Source: Acidobacteriota bacterium (lineage in GTDB: Bacteria; Acidobacteriota; UBA6911; RPQK01; JAJDTT01). Taken from it: 64,000 nt of DNA. The notes beneath the pieces were generated by a model that worked only from the letters and a program-made list of their open reading frames with translations, did no database searches and was not told the DNA's origin. The stretch is taken from contig JAPPLF010000080.1 of assembly GCA_028874215.1 (NCBI GenBank), forward strand, positions 145,299 to 209,298. The letters are read 5' to 3'. Positions 1-8,893 of this stretch are shown piece by piece. Numbering within the stretch: the stretch's first letter is position 1; every line of letters starts with the position of its first letter. Both the position numbers and the translations under genes were made by a program.

Positions 1-814
1 ACCGATCCAAGCCAGGTTGTCCTCCAATTGTGCAAGGGTCTCAAGACCGGCCAGCACGCCGAGGACGCCGGGAAGGGATGCGACATAGCGAAGCGCCAGG
101 GAGGCCAGGCCCTGGTCTCCCGCGATGCGGGCCAGACGGCGGCGGACGGGATGCAGATCCTGAAGAAAGTCGGGCAGGTCGTCATCGGACAGTCCCAGAA
201 CGCCCTGCAGATAGACGCTGCGGACAAACACCGAGATGCCCTGCCGCTCCGCCCGGACCGGGATCTCGCATTTCAGGAAACGCCGGTCCAGGACGTTCAG
301 GGGAACCTGGATCGCTTCGATTCCCTCCAGGGACAGGGCCTCCAGCGCCTGTTCCGGTTCGTAGACCGAAACTCCCACGTGTTCGACGTAACCCTTCTCC
401 TTCAGGGCCAGTGCGGCGTCCAGATAGGGCAGATCGTCGTAGCGGTGAAAAAGGCAGAGGGGCAACCGGTCCAGTCCCAGGTTTCGAAGCGCCCGGACGA
501 TCCCCCTTTCCAGAAACCGGTCGGGATGCTCGTCCCCGGATTGATGGACCCAGGGGAACTTGGTGATCACGAAGGCCCGGTCCCGCAATCCCAGGTCCTT
601 CAGAGCCCGGCCCAGGACCATCTCCGACTCACCGTAGAGGGCCGCCGTGTCCAGGGCGTTCACGCCCCCCTCGAAGGCCCGTTCCAGGATCTTCAAGACG
701 GCGCGGTAGGACGGCTGACCCACCTGGTTGGCGATGCCGTAGTCGTAGCCGAACTGGGCGGTTCCCAGCAGCAGTTGCGAAATCGTGTGTCCGTGAAACC
801 TTACTGTCTTCATG
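1..814 (-). CDS. Aldo/keto reductase, C-terminus beyond window edge
   Basis: NAD(P)H-dependent aldo/keto reductase of the L-fucose/D-threo-aldose dehydrogenase-like type. 271 codons are visible from the ATG at 812-814 and the frame runs off the left edge. The catalytic tetrad can be followed: Asp and Tyr in NALDTAALYG, Lys in ITKFPW, His in CLFHRYDD. The last visible part (ETLAQLEDNL) matches the cofactor-binding C-terminus, so little is missing. It starts 13 nt after the stop of the symporter on the same strand, so the two are probably co-transcribed. The substrate cannot be told. A second member of the family lies at 29900-30889. Confidence 0.85.
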
Positions 815-827
815 GCGCCGCGTGCAG

Positions 828-2318
828 TCACCCCTCCTTGTGCTGGGTCTGAATGGTCAAGCCTTGCAGTCTCCCGGGGGGAATTCGAGTCGTCGCGAGG
901 CTCAGCAGGTAACCCGTAACCAAAGTGACGACACTGCCCAGCGGGGCGTACCAGAGGAAGCTCATGGAGGTCCACTGGGCGGCCGCCACCACGGCGGCAA
1001 CCCCGCAAACGGCGCCGATCACGACTCCGGGGGCCGTCGTCCGGGTCGAGAGCATGCCCAGCAGGAAGATGCCCAGCAGGCTCCCGGTGAAGAATCCGGC
1101 CAGGGTTTTGGAGGCGTTCAGAATGCCGGAGAAAAATGAGTCGACAAATAGGGCGCATACGGTGGCCACACCGCCCCAGAAGACGGTGAAGAGGCGGGAC
1201 ACGTGCAGATTAGTCCTCTCGTCGGCCTCGGCCCGAAAATAGCGCTGGTAGAGATCCTTCATCGTGGAGGTGGAGAGGGAGTTGATGGCGGAGTCGATGG
1301 TGGACATGGCGGCTGCGAACATGGCCGCGATGAAGACTCCCGAGATCCCTGCCGGGAGTTCGTGGACGACGAAATGGGGCAGGACGGCGTCACCCTTCAG
1401 TCCCTCGGCCAAGCGGGCCGGAAACTGCTGGTAGAAGACGTAGAGGGCGCCCCCGACGAAGAGGAGCAGCAGGGCGGCGGGGACGACCATGAATGCGTTC
1501 AGGATCATGGAATTGCGGCCCGCCCGGAGCGTCGGCGTGGTCAGGTACCGCTGCAGCGTGATCTGATCCGCTCCGTACATGGACAGATGAATGAAGAAAC
1601 CGTTGATCAGTACCGCCACGAGTGTCACTTCCGCCCAACTGTTCCAACTGAGCTCGACGTGGAAGGGGCCTCCCTGGGAGGCCACCGCAACGATTTCTCC
1701 CAGGCCGCCGTCGACCCGGAGGATCAGGACGGCCGTCACGAGAATGAGTCCACCGAACAGGACAGCCGCCTGAACCACGTCGGTCCAGATGACCGCCTTC
1801 ATCCCGCCCAGGAGGGTGTAGAGCGTCGCCAGACCGCCGATAAGCAATATGGTCCAGCGTAGCTCCATTCCGGTCACGGTGGAGAGGACCAGAGAGGGTG
1901 CGTAGATGACGACGGCCAGGTAGGTTCCCCTCAGGAAGAGGAAGAGCAGGCAGGATGCGAGCCGGACCGAGGGATCGAATCGGCGTTCCAGGTACTCATA
2001 GGCGGTGAAGACCCGGAGCCGGTGGTAGAAGGGCAGGAAAACCCAGATGACGATGGGGGTGACGATGGGAATGGTCACCAGGGTCAGTCCCAGGGTCAGA
2101 TCGTTCTCGTAGACCCAGCCGGGGCTGCCCAGCAGGCTGATGGCGGAGAACAGGGTCGCGAAGATGGAAACCCCCACCGCCACCCAGGGCATACGCCGGC
2201 CGGCCAGGAAGTAGTCTTCGGTGTTGTGCTGTCCCCGGAAGAAGAAGGACCCCATCCCCACGACGAGGACGATGTAGAAGATGAGGACGGCGTTGTCGAG
2301 AGCTGTAAATCCCTGCAA
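828..2318 (-). CDS. Sodium:solute symporter (SSS family)
   Basis: Na+-coupled uptake transporter of the SSS family (TC 2.A.21), an inner-membrane protein with about 12-13 hydrophobic helices. The family signature near the N-terminus, EDYFLAGRRMPWV, is present, and so is the first helix (ALDNAVLIFYIVLVVGMGSF). The frame is open to an ATG at 2432, but that adds a charged, non-hydrophobic 38-residue leader. The TTG at 2316-2318 follows a GAGGT ribosome-binding site with 4-nt spacing and gives a normal N-terminus, so I use it (496 aa). It precedes an aldo/keto reductase by 13 nt, which suggests import and reduction of a sugar or carboxylate. Substrate unknown. Confidence 0.88.
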   Translation of the reverse strand: MQGFTALDNAVLIFYIVLVVGMGSFFFRGQHNTEDYFLAGRRMPWVAVGVSIFATLFSAISLLGSPGWVYENDLTLGLTLVTIPIVTPIVIWVFLPFYHRLRVFTAYEYLERRFDPSVRLASCLLFLFLRGTYLAVVIYAPSLVLSTVTGMELRWTILLIGGLATLYTLLGGMKAVIWTDVVQAAVLFGGLILVTAVLILRVDGGLGEIVAVASQGGPFHVELSWNSWAEVTLVAVLINGFFIHLSMYGADQITLQRYLTTPTLRAGRNSMILNAFMVVPAALLLLFVGGALYVFYQQFPARLAEGLKGDAVLPHFVVHELPAGISGVFIAAMFAAAMSTIDSAINSLSTSTMKDLYQRYFRAEADERTNLHVSRLFTVFWGGVATVCALFVDSFFSGILNASKTLAGFFTGSLLGIFLLGMLSTRTTAPGVVIGAVCGVAAVVAAAQWTSMSFLWYAPLGSVVTLVTGYLLSLATTRIPPGRLQGLTIQTQHKEG

Positions 2319-2801
2319 TCGGACCTCGAGCCTGCGGTTCTCAGTCCAGTCGGCACAAGACCTCGCGGCCTCGGACCTGCAGGCAAAAAGTAAGCGAACC
2401 CGCCATCCGCGCGGGCTGGACGGAGCCGACAATAAAGAGCCTCACAAAGACTGTCAAGAAGGGACAAATGCCGCGTCACGAGCGAGTCAGGCTGCCGGCG
2501 CAAATGACCGATGTTGGACCCGGTGGGTAGTTGGAATCCGCAATTGTCTCGGCCTCGACTGGAATCTCCCGTCAACGGACCAGTCTGAGATCTCTCGATT
2601 GGGAGCGCCAGGTATTCGATCAAAACAGCCTTCTGGGTTGCCGTTTCCTTGAGATGTCACCGGAAAGAACAGCCCCAGGAAAGAGTCTGGTTTGAAACTG
2701 CATCGAGTCGGCGATAAATTGATTGGAAGTACTCGCCGCCAGCGTGCTGTCGGCTCAGGGGCTGCTCTTCGGAGCGGCCCTTGCTTTTTCTGGCTGTATT
2801 T
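2319..2801. other. Noncoding divergent gap between symporter and NYN gene
   Basis: About 480 bases with no convincing gene; the small open frames here are shadows. It must hold the divergent promoters of the minus-strand symporter and the plus-strand NYN gene. I see no strong sigma-70 hexamer pair, no tRNA and no clear hairpin. Confidence 0.5.
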
Positions 2802-3563
2802 GTGAGAACCAGAGTCTACGTCGACGGCTTCAATCTGTACTACGGAGCGCTCAAGGGTACGCCGTTCAAGTGGCTCAATCCTGTCGCGCTTGCCTGCCGT
2901 CTACTCCCTGCGGGTTGCACCGTCGACAGACTCAATTACTTCACCGCCCGGGTATCAGGAAAATCGAACCCTCAAGCTCCAGCGCGTCAGCAAATCTACC
3001 TGAGAGCACTCAACACCCTGCCCGAAGTGAAGGTCCATTTTGGTAGCTTTCTGGCCAAAACGACCTGGCGCCCGCTCATCAATTTGCCCGTCGCCGACAG
3101 ACGAATTCACACACCAAACCCGATTACGATACCGGCGGGTCATCACTTGGTGGGAGGACAGATTTTGCCTGTGGGCAACTATCCGATGCATGGCATCAAC
3201 AAGAAAAAACGGAGGAAGAGATACAGATTGTTGTCAGATGCAGTGATCGCCGAGATCCATACGATGGAGGAGAAAGGTTCGGATGTGAATCTCGCGGCCC
3301 ATCTCTTAAACGATGCCTGGAAAGGATTGTTCGAAGTGGCGGCCGTCATCTCGAACGATACGGATCTGGTGACACCTATCCGTATGGTGGCCATCGAGCG
3401 AAAGAAACCTGTATTTGTGATTTGTCCAGGGCGTTGGCAGATCGCCCCCAAATTGGCGAATGTTGCGAGCCATGTGCGGCACATCCGCCGAACGATGTTG
3501 AAAGCCTTGCAGTTTGCCAATCCTATTCCAGGAACGATGATCTCAAAACCGGCAGACTGGTGA
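2802..3563 (+). CDS. NYN-domain (PIN-like) putative RNase, LabA/DUF88 family
   Basis: 253-residue protein of the NYN/LabA superfamily, PIN-fold Mg2+-dependent ribonucleases. The acidic active site is visible: Asp in RVYVDGFNLYYG close to the start, Asp in KGSDVNLAAH, and the paired Asp in VISNDTDLVTPI. The frame is open to a TTG at 2781, but the GTG at 2802 places VRTRVYVDGFN directly at the N-terminus, as is usual, so I prefer it. It stands alone with no recognisable partner. Members of the family have been linked to RNA processing and to toxin-like functions; the role here is unknown. Its codon choice is less GC-biased than that of the metabolic genes nearby. Confidence 0.8.
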   Translation: MRTRVYVDGFNLYYGALKGTPFKWLNPVALACRLLPAGCTVDRLNYFTARVSGKSNPQAPARQQIYLRALNTLPEVKVHFGSFLAKTTWRPLINLPVADRRIHTPNPITIPAGHHLVGGQILPVGNYPMHGINKKKRRKRYRLLSDAVIAEIHTMEEKGSDVNLAAHLLNDAWKGLFEVAAVISNDTDLVTPIRMVAIERKKPVFVICPGRWQIAPKLANVASHVRHIRRTMLKALQFANPIPGTMISKPADW

Positions 3564-3636
3564 GGTGGTGATTTATGGGTGGCGAGTCCCTGCGGGCACC
3601 TCGGAATGGTTGCCCAGCCACCGCTTCCGCCGGATC

Positions 3637-3655
3637 CGGATCCGATTCGGATCCG
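3637..3655. promoter_or_regulatory. Perfect 9+1+9 palindrome upstream of the BKACE operon
   Basis: Arms CGGATCCGA (3637-3645) and TCGGATCCG (3647-3655) around one central base, with one more CGGATC immediately to the left (3631-3636). It lies about 80 nt before the proposed start of the BKACE gene, a sensible place for an operator. Function inferred from position and symmetry only. Confidence 0.35.
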
Positions 3656-3735
3656 CACCGATCCTATCTTGACCCGTTACCGGGCCTGTGATTGACTCGC
3701 AAACCGGCCGCCGAAGCGGGGAAGGAGGGAATGGA

Positions 3736-4749
3736 TTGATCGGTCCCCTGGATTCTCGAACCCCTCTGGTATCCGCATCTCCCGGACGTTCCGTCGATTC
3801 CGACCTGACTTGGGACTATCTGAACGCGGTCCAGTACCGGAGGCGACTGGCCACCGGCATGCCCCCCTTGATCATCTCCTGCGCCACCACCGGCGGCCAT
3901 CAGAAGGCAGAGAATCCGGGCGTGCCCGTCACCGCGGGAGAACAGGCCGAAACCGCGCCGCAAGTGGCCGCTGCCGGGGCCCAGATCATTCACATCCACG
4001 GACGCGACCCCGAAGATCCCACCCGGGAGACCGACCGGGCCGAGCGGTACCTGGAGATCAACGCCCGGATCCGGGCCCAGGACCCGGACATCATCATCGA
4101 CAACACGCAGGCGGTCGCACCCATCGAGTCCACGGACGACGAGTTGGGGGGGACGGTCTTCCGTTACGAATCGCTTCCGTTGGAGGCCCGTCCCGAGATC
4201 ATGGCCCTCAATCCGGGTCCCATGACCTTTCGGGGCGGAGGAGATTCTCCCAGCGTGGTCCTGGCGACCACCTTCGATCACACTGAACGGGCGGCGCACG
4301 CGCTCCGGGAGCGGGGAATCAAGCCTCAGGTGTTCCTTTACCATCCGGGTCACCTGGATCTCCTGGAGTATCTGATCACCCGCGACGCGTTGGACGAGCC
4401 CTACTTCGTCCAACTGGTCTTCGGGCAGCAGAGCGGAATCCCGACGAGTCCCGACAACATCCTCTCCATGGTGCGGAACCTTCCTCCGGGTTGCGTCTTC
4501 CAGACCTGCGCCCTGGGACTGGAGGCGGTCCAGGTCAATACGCTGGCCATCCTGCTGGGAGGCCACGTGCGAACCGGCATGGAGGACTGCATCGACTATC
4601 AGCGGGGTGAACCGGCGCGCGGCAACGCCCAACTGGTCCGGCGCGTGGCCCGAATCGCCCGCGACCTGGGACGCCGGGTGGCCACGATTCAGGAAGCCCG
4701 GCAAATGTTGGGACTGGGACCGCCCAGCCAATACCCTTCGGCAACCTGA
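3736..4749 (+). CDS. Beta-keto acid cleavage enzyme (BKACE, DUF849)
   Basis: BKACE enzymes condense a beta-keto acid with acetyl-CoA to give acetoacetate and a new CoA ester, using Zn2+; the founding member is 3-keto-5-aminohexanoate cleavage enzyme. Visible hallmarks are the Zn-binding pair in IIHIHGRD (about H86 and H88), NPGPMTF, and the C-terminal GMEDCIDY with the conserved Glu. The frame extends to a GTG at 3688, but a GGAGG at 3724-3728 lies 7 nt before the TTG at 3736, so I choose that start (337 aa). An amidohydrolase and a C45 peptidase follow closely, which suggests breakdown of an amide- or peptide-like compound to a keto acid. The actual substrate is not evident. Confidence 0.85.
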   Translation: MIGPLDSRTPLVSASPGRSVDSDLTWDYLNAVQYRRRLATGMPPLIISCATTGGHQKAENPGVPVTAGEQAETAPQVAAAGAQIIHIHGRDPEDPTRETDRAERYLEINARIRAQDPDIIIDNTQAVAPIESTDDELGGTVFRYESLPLEARPEIMALNPGPMTFRGGGDSPSVVLATTFDHTERAAHALRERGIKPQVFLYHPGHLDLLEYLITRDALDEPYFVQLVFGQQSGIPTSPDNILSMVRNLPPGCVFQTCALGLEAVQVNTLAILLGGHVRTGMEDCIDYQRGEPARGNAQLVRRVARIARDLGRRVATIQEARQMLGLGPPSQYPSAT

Positions 4750-4763
4750 GGGAGGTGGGTTTC

Positions 4764-5990
4764 ATGTCCGACTCTTTTCTGATCCGGAACGCACGGATCG
4801 TCGACGTCTCCGGCGGGTCTATCGAAGTGGAGCGGTCGGTCCTGGTTCGGGGGGATCGCATCGAGGCCGTGGGCCGGTTTCCAGCGTGGAGCGGGGCCAC
4901 GATGGAGGCCGATAACCGGTATCTGTGTCCCGGTCTCATCGACTGCCACGTCCACTTCTTTTTGGATGCGGGGCCCGATCCCAGAGGATCGTACCTCCGG
5001 AGCGATGATGAGGAGCGGATGGTCACGGCGGAGAAGAACGCGCGGTTGGCCATCGAGGCCGGCATCACCACCATGCGCGATTGCGCCGCACCGGGACACC
5101 TCATGGTCCGGTTCCAGCGCCAGGTGGATGCGGGCGAAGTTCCGGGCCCCCACATCATCAGGTGCGGGTACGCGCTCATGCGCCCCAAGGGGCACTGTCA
5201 TTTCCTGGGCGGCGAGGTGGCCACGGTCCGGGAATTGAGTAAGAGAATCGAGTGGAATCTGAGCCACGGGGCCGGATTCGTGAAGCTCATGGCCTCCGGC
5301 GGCGGTCTCACTCCGGGAACGGTTCCCCACGAGGCGGACCTGCCTTTGGAGATCATGAAGGCTGCCGTCCGGGAGGCCCACGCCAACGGCGTCCACATCA
5401 CGGCGCATTGCCATGCCACCGACAGCATCCAACGGGGAATCGAGGTCGGGTTGGACATGATCGAGCACGTCAGCTATGTGGAGGCGCCGGGGCGGTACCG
5501 GTACGACGAGGAGTTGACGCACCAGATCCGGGACGCCGGCATCATCGTCAGTCCGACGGTCTACTCGGCGCTTCAGACGGCGCGGCAATTCCGCGCGGCG
5601 GGGGCGGCCCACAACCCCGGCGACGTGGCCGCCGTCGAGCGTCTGGAGGGGCGGTTGGTCAACACGGGGCATTTCCACCGCCTGGGCATGAAGATCATCG
5701 GGGGAACCGACTGCGGCGCCACCAACACTCCGTTCGACAGCTTGGTGGATGAGCTGGAGAGCTACACCGAGGCCGGCCTCACCCGGCATGAGGCCCTCCG
5801 CACGGTCACCGACATGGGCGCCGCCTACCTCGGGCTCTCTCGAGTGGGCCGGATCCAACCCGGTCATCGCGCCGACCTGACGTTGCTGGATAGCAATCCC
5901 CTGGAGGACCTGGAGGTGCTGAGGCGACCTCTCAAGGTCTACAAGTCGGGGATCCTCGTCCACGAGCAAAACGGCGGGGACCCGGCCTGA
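4764..5990 (+). CDS. Amidohydrolase family protein (metal-dependent, prolidase/imidazolonepropionase-like)
   Basis: 408-residue TIM-barrel metallohydrolase of the amidohydrolase superfamily. The first metal motif CHVHF (H62, H64) follows the strand CPGLID; later ligands are in HITAHCHA and MIEHVSY, and the Asp in IIGGTDCGA closes the set. The C-terminus GRIQPGHRADLTLLDSNP is the usual beta-sandwich return. The ATG at 4764 is chosen because GGAGGT at 4751-4756 sits 7 nt upstream; an in-frame GTG at 4755 would overlap that site. Its TGA overlaps the next ATG by one base (TGATG), so translation is coupled. It probably hydrolyses a cyclic or linear amide or dipeptide. Confidence 0.85.
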   Translation: MSDSFLIRNARIVDVSGGSIEVERSVLVRGDRIEAVGRFPAWSGATMEADNRYLCPGLIDCHVHFFLDAGPDPRGSYLRSDDEERMVTAEKNARLAIEAGITTMRDCAAPGHLMVRFQRQVDAGEVPGPHIIRCGYALMRPKGHCHFLGGEVATVRELSKRIEWNLSHGAGFVKLMASGGGLTPGTVPHEADLPLEIMKAAVREAHANGVHITAHCHATDSIQRGIEVGLDMIEHVSYVEAPGRYRYDEELTHQIRDAGIIVSPTVYSALQTARQFRAAGAAHNPGDVAAVERLEGRLVNTGHFHRLGMKIIGGTDCGATNTPFDSLVDELESYTEAGLTRHEALRTVTDMGAAYLGLSRVGRIQPGHRADLTLLDSNPLEDLEVLRRPLKVYKSGILVHEQNGGDPA

Positions 5991-7060
5991 TGGCCGGATC
6001 CGGCAGCTCCACGCTCCACGTCGTCGAGCTCACAGGAGACAGCCGGCAGCGGGGGCTTCAGCACGGCCGGCAGTTGAGAGATCCGATCCAGGCGGCGGTG
6101 GACTTCTATCGTCACTTCTTCAAGGAACACCTGGGATTGACTGCCGAGGGCATGGCCCGGCGCGCCTCGGCGTTCGTCGAACCGACGGCGCAACTCAATC
6201 CGCTCCTGATGGAGGAATACGAAGGCATAGCCGAAGGGTCCGGCCAACGGCTGGAGGACATCCTGGCCCTGACGGGGCGTTACGAGATCACCTTCGAACA
6301 GGTGGCCCTGGGGGACTGCTCCAATCTCTTCGTAGGACCGGAGCGCTCGCAAGACGGTCACACGCTACTGGGGCAGAGCTGGGACTGGCGGCCCGAGGTC
6401 ATGGACTTCCGCGCCGTCCTGATCTCTCGGTGCGACGACCAGCCGGATCACGTCATGGTGACCGAGTGCGGTCAGCCGGGGAAGTACGGCTTCAACCAGG
6501 ACGGCCTCGGCGTCGTTTCGGCCGGCCTGCGTTGCCGCGAGAAGGCGGCCACGGGCCGGCAGCTCTTCACCGTGCTGGGAAGAACGATCCTGGCTCAGAC
6601 TGGGTTCGACGCGGCGTGCGAGGTGCTGGAGGAGAATGCGCCGCTGGCGACGGTGAACGTCCTGGTGGCCGACGATCAGGGCAGGGCAGCGGATTTCGAG
6701 GCCACGGCAGGAGGGATCTGCCGCCACGATCTGGGACGGGACGAGGTCTACTGGCACACGAATCACTGCCGGCACGTCCTGGAACCCAATCACTTCGAGA
6801 ACAGCCGGGTTCGGGGTCTACGCTGGGAAAGACTCACCACCGCGCAGGGACCAGTGGAACCCTTGACAGTGCAGAATTGGCTGGCCGATCGGAGCGACGG
6901 AGGAAACTCCATCAGCCAGCATGCCGACCCGGACAAGGCCCACACCGCCAGTTGGCTCCAGACCCTCTGTGCCATCGCCATGGACCTGAACCAGCGCCAA
7001 CTCTGGGTCAGCGACGGCCCGGCGTCGTTGAGTTCCTACCTGAAGATCGGTCTGGACTGA
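5990..7060 (+). CDS. C45 family peptidase / acyl-CoA:6-aminopenicillanate acyltransferase-like Ntn hydrolase
   Basis: 356-residue protein of MEROPS family C45 (isopenicillin-N acyltransferase, carcinine hydrolase). These are N-terminal nucleophile enzymes that cut themselves just before a Cys. The expected nucleophile is C110 in ALGDCSNLFVG, followed by GHTLLGQSWDW, a typical C45 continuation. The N-terminal QRGLQHGRQL matches the family propeptide. It is the last gene of the BKACE operon and is coupled to the amidohydrolase. A role as an amidase on an N-acyl amino compound is reasonable; beta-lactam chemistry is not implied. Confidence 0.83.
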   Translation: MAGSGSSTLHVVELTGDSRQRGLQHGRQLRDPIQAAVDFYRHFFKEHLGLTAEGMARRASAFVEPTAQLNPLLMEEYEGIAEGSGQRLEDILALTGRYEITFEQVALGDCSNLFVGPERSQDGHTLLGQSWDWRPEVMDFRAVLISRCDDQPDHVMVTECGQPGKYGFNQDGLGVVSAGLRCREKAATGRQLFTVLGRTILAQTGFDAACEVLEENAPLATVNVLVADDQGRAADFEATAGGICRHDLGRDEVYWHTNHCRHVLEPNHFENSRVRGLRWERLTTAQGPVEPLTVQNWLADRSDGGNSISQHADPDKAHTASWLQTLCAIAMDLNQRQLWVSDGPASLSSYLKIGLD

Positions 7061-7135
7061 GACCGGACTGTGACCCGGATAGTCAGAAGCTGAGGAAGAC
7101 GTGAGGTAGATCTCGCGAATGTTTCTACCTTCATT

Positions 7136-7522
7136 TTACACGGCGATTTTCAGGCCCGTGTGCCGCGCCAGTACGCCGAAATCGGAATCATTATTGAGAA
7201 CGGGCACACCGGCCCGAATTGCGATCGCCCCAATCAAGCAATCAATCAACCGGCGCACGGTCTCTCCTTTCAGGCGACAGATCCGGTACAGCGTGGCCGC
7301 ATCATCGTAGTGAGTTGGTTCAGTCGGCAAGACGGTTGCCCGCGCCAACAGGCGACGGAGATCGTTCAGGTGTCTTTCGTTGCGGGCGCCGGCAAGTACT
7401 TCCATGCGGATGGCATCACAGATGGCTATCTCTTCCTCGAGTAATGCGTCGACACGATTGCAGGTCGCCGAGCCCGTGTCGCGCAGGTACTCGATCCAGG
7501 CAGAGGTATCGACAAGTGTCAT
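7136..7522 (-). CDS. vapC: VapC-type PIN-domain toxin
   Basis: 128-residue PIN ribonuclease, the usual VapC length. The acidic catalytic residues are in place: Asp in TLVDTSAWIEYL, Glu in IRMEVLAG, Asp in LIDCLIGAIA and Asp in LNNDSDFGVLA. VapC toxins cleave tRNA or rRNA unless bound by VapB. Its ATG overlaps the end of the VapB gene by 4 nt (7519-7522), the standard coupled arrangement. It is the first module of an accessory region rich in toxin-antitoxin genes. Confidence 0.92.
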   Translation of the reverse strand: MTLVDTSAWIEYLRDTGSATCNRVDALLEEEIAICDAIRMEVLAGARNERHLNDLRRLLARATVLPTEPTHYDDAATLYRICRLKGETVRRLIDCLIGAIAIRAGVPVLNNDSDFGVLARHTGLKIAV

Positions 7523-7722
7523 TGCGAGCGTCCGGCGCGCATCTCATCGAGGTCGCCTTCCCAACCAGATCCACGAAGACGCCGGGCCTCCTCCACGCTC
7601 AGGGGTTCCGCAGCAAGGGATCGGAGCGCAAAATTGATGGCCTCACGCTTTGTCCTCAAGTGGTAACGGCGCATGACTTCTGCACACGACACGTCGTCGA
7701 TGTCTACGTTTGTGCGTGTCAT
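7519..7722 (-). CDS. vapB: VapB-type antitoxin (DUF2191-like)
   Basis: 67-residue antitoxin. The N-terminal MTRTNVDIDDVSCAEVMRRY and TKREAINFALRSLA form the ribbon-helix-helix DNA-binding fold of the VapB/DUF2191 family. The C-terminal RRLRGSGWEGDLDEMR is the toxin-wrapping tail, with the Trp commonly found there. The frame is open to 7773, but the ATG at 7720-7722 gives the family N-terminus. It should bind VapC and repress the operon. Confidence 0.88.
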   Translation of the reverse strand: MTRTNVDIDDVSCAEVMRRYHLRTKREAINFALRSLAAEPLSVEEARRLRGSGWEGDLDEMRAGRSQ

Positions 7723-7740
7723 ACACCTATAATACACAAT
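7720..7740 (-). promoter_or_regulatory. Candidate vapBC promoter/operator
   Basis: Direct repeat ATACAC at 7721-7726 and 7732-7737 on the plus strand, next to the vapB start. A TATTAT reads on the minus strand (7734-7729) and a TATAAT on the plus strand (7728-7733). The repeat spacing of 11 nt (one helical turn) suits a ribbon-helix-helix repressor. If the minus-strand TATTAT is the -10, the vapB transcript would be nearly leaderless. Confidence 0.3.
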
Positions 7741-7746
7741 TAGTCC

Positions 7747-7968
7747 ATGCCGTCGATGGACGTCCTTGATCAATCGGATCCAGACGCCTTGCTCGACGAT
7801 TTTGGACCTGAACCTGCGTCAGGTCCCGGAGTGCGATGGACCCGCCTCAATGAATTCCTACCGGTAGTTCCGGTCAATATGTGGTGTGCGGCGAACTCCC
7901 ACGATTGGCCCGTTAGATTCTTGGTCGATGTCCGCCGATTGCTGGAACTACACGCGGAATCACGTTAA
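7747..7968 (+). CDS. Small hypothetical protein upstream of Xre antitoxin
   Basis: 73-codon frame between vapB and the Xre gene, on the Xre strand, ending 28 nt before it. The product is acidic at the N-terminus and contains EFLPVVPVNMWCAANSHDW. I do not recognise a family. Codon use looks ordinary and no opposing gene explains the frame, but there is no clear ribosome-binding site. It could be a remnant of a longer gene. Confidence 0.3.
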   Translation: MPSMDVLDQSDPDALLDDFGPEPASGPGVRWTRLNEFLPVVPVNMWCAANSHDWPVRFLVDVRRLLELHAESR

Positions 7969-7996
7969 AATACGTGACAAATAACGAGGTGCTTGA

Positions 7997-8347
7997 ATGT
8001 TATTCCAGAATTTCGTGGAAGAACAGGTGTTTTCTCCGAATCTCATCGCGGCCGAACTCCGCACGACCAAGACCGAAATCGCGGGAACCTTGGGCCTCGG
8101 AAAGGACGCGTTTTCCCGTAGATCGCGGATCCGCGCCCGAAAAACGCAGGTTCGTTTGCGTCAGATGCTGGAGATTCTGAATCGGGTCGAGGTGGAGACC
8201 GGTTCGGCTCTCGCCGCTTATGCCTGGTTCAGGGCCGAACCGTTGCCGGGCTTCGGTGGCGCCACGCCGGATCTGTTGCTGCGGGAAGGCAAGGCCGACC
8301 ATGTCCATGCCTATCTGGACCGGATCATGGCAGGTGGTTATGCCTGA
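7997..8347 (+). CDS. Xre/MbcA/ParS-type antitoxin of a RES-Xre system
   Basis: 116-residue antitoxin. The N-terminal half is a helix-turn-helix (LGLGKDAFSRRSRI) and the C-terminal half is the DUF2384 domain (ILNRVEVETGSALAAYAWFRAEPLPGFGGATPDLLLREGKADHVHAYLDRI broken here by reading as LPGFGG-TPDLLL). This family neutralises RES-domain NADases by covering their active site and represses its own operon. GAGG at 7986-7989 is well spaced from the ATG. The RES toxin starts 15 nt downstream. Confidence 0.88.
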   Translation: MLFQNFVEEQVFSPNLIAAELRTTKTEIAGTLGLGKDAFSRRSRIRARKTQVRLRQMLEILNRVEVETGSALAAYAWFRAEPLPGFGGATPDLLLREGKADHVHAYLDRIMAGGYA

Positions 8348-8362
8348 TTCGATCCCGTCGTG

Positions 8363-8872
8363 ATGCGGTTCCGGGGAGTGGTTTACCGGGCGCACAACCC
8401 CGAATGGGCCTGGAAACCTCTCTCCGGCGAAGGCGCGCGCCGCCACGGCGGACGGTTTAACCGGCGCGGCGTTCCCGCGCTCTATACGTCTCTTTCCCCC
8501 CTGACGGCCATACGGGAGGCGCAACCGTTGGGCCGGCGCATGCAGCCTCTGACGCTTTGTGCCTACGACGTCGATTTGGAGCCGGTATTCGATTCACGGG
8601 ATGGGGCCGTAAGGGCCGCACTTCAGGTAGACGATCACGAACTTGATTGCCGCTCGTGGGCGGCTCAAATGCTCGACGGCTCGGTGCCAGCCTCACAGGC
8701 TCTGGCTGATCGCCTGGTTTCAGATGGCTATGTTGGGATGCTGGTCAGGAGCTTTGCCGTGGCAGCCGGGCCCGGGGATATCAATCTTGTGGTTTGGAAA
8801 TGGGGCTCCCAACGGCCGTGCCGTGTCGATCTGATCGACGATGAAAGTCGTCTTTCGACCAGCTCCCGATGA
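8363..8872 (+). CDS. RES-domain toxin (NAD+-degrading)
   Basis: 169-residue RES-domain protein. RES toxins deplete cellular NAD+. The domain starts at FRGVVYRAHNP, continues through ARRHGGRFNRRGVPALYTS, and the conserved Arg, Tyr and Glu (LTAIREAQ) are all present; the C-terminal DINLVVWKW fits the fold. The domain looks full length and intact, in contrast to the second RES copy at 14922. A GTG at 8360 directly precedes the ATG at 8363; either could serve. It pairs with the Xre antitoxin just upstream. Confidence 0.88.
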   Translation: MRFRGVVYRAHNPEWAWKPLSGEGARRHGGRFNRRGVPALYTSLSPLTAIREAQPLGRRMQPLTLCAYDVDLEPVFDSRDGAVRAALQVDDHELDCRSWAAQMLDGSVPASQALADRLVSDGYVGMLVRSFAVAAGPGDINLVVWKWGSQRPCRVDLIDDESRLSTSSR

Positions 8873-8893
8873 AGAGCTTGGAGTCGGGAAAGG

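Noticed and set aside
5990-7060. Beta-lactam acyltransferase role for the C45 protein
   Set aside because: The family is mostly non-beta-lactam hydrolases and there are no beta-lactam biosynthesis genes nearby.
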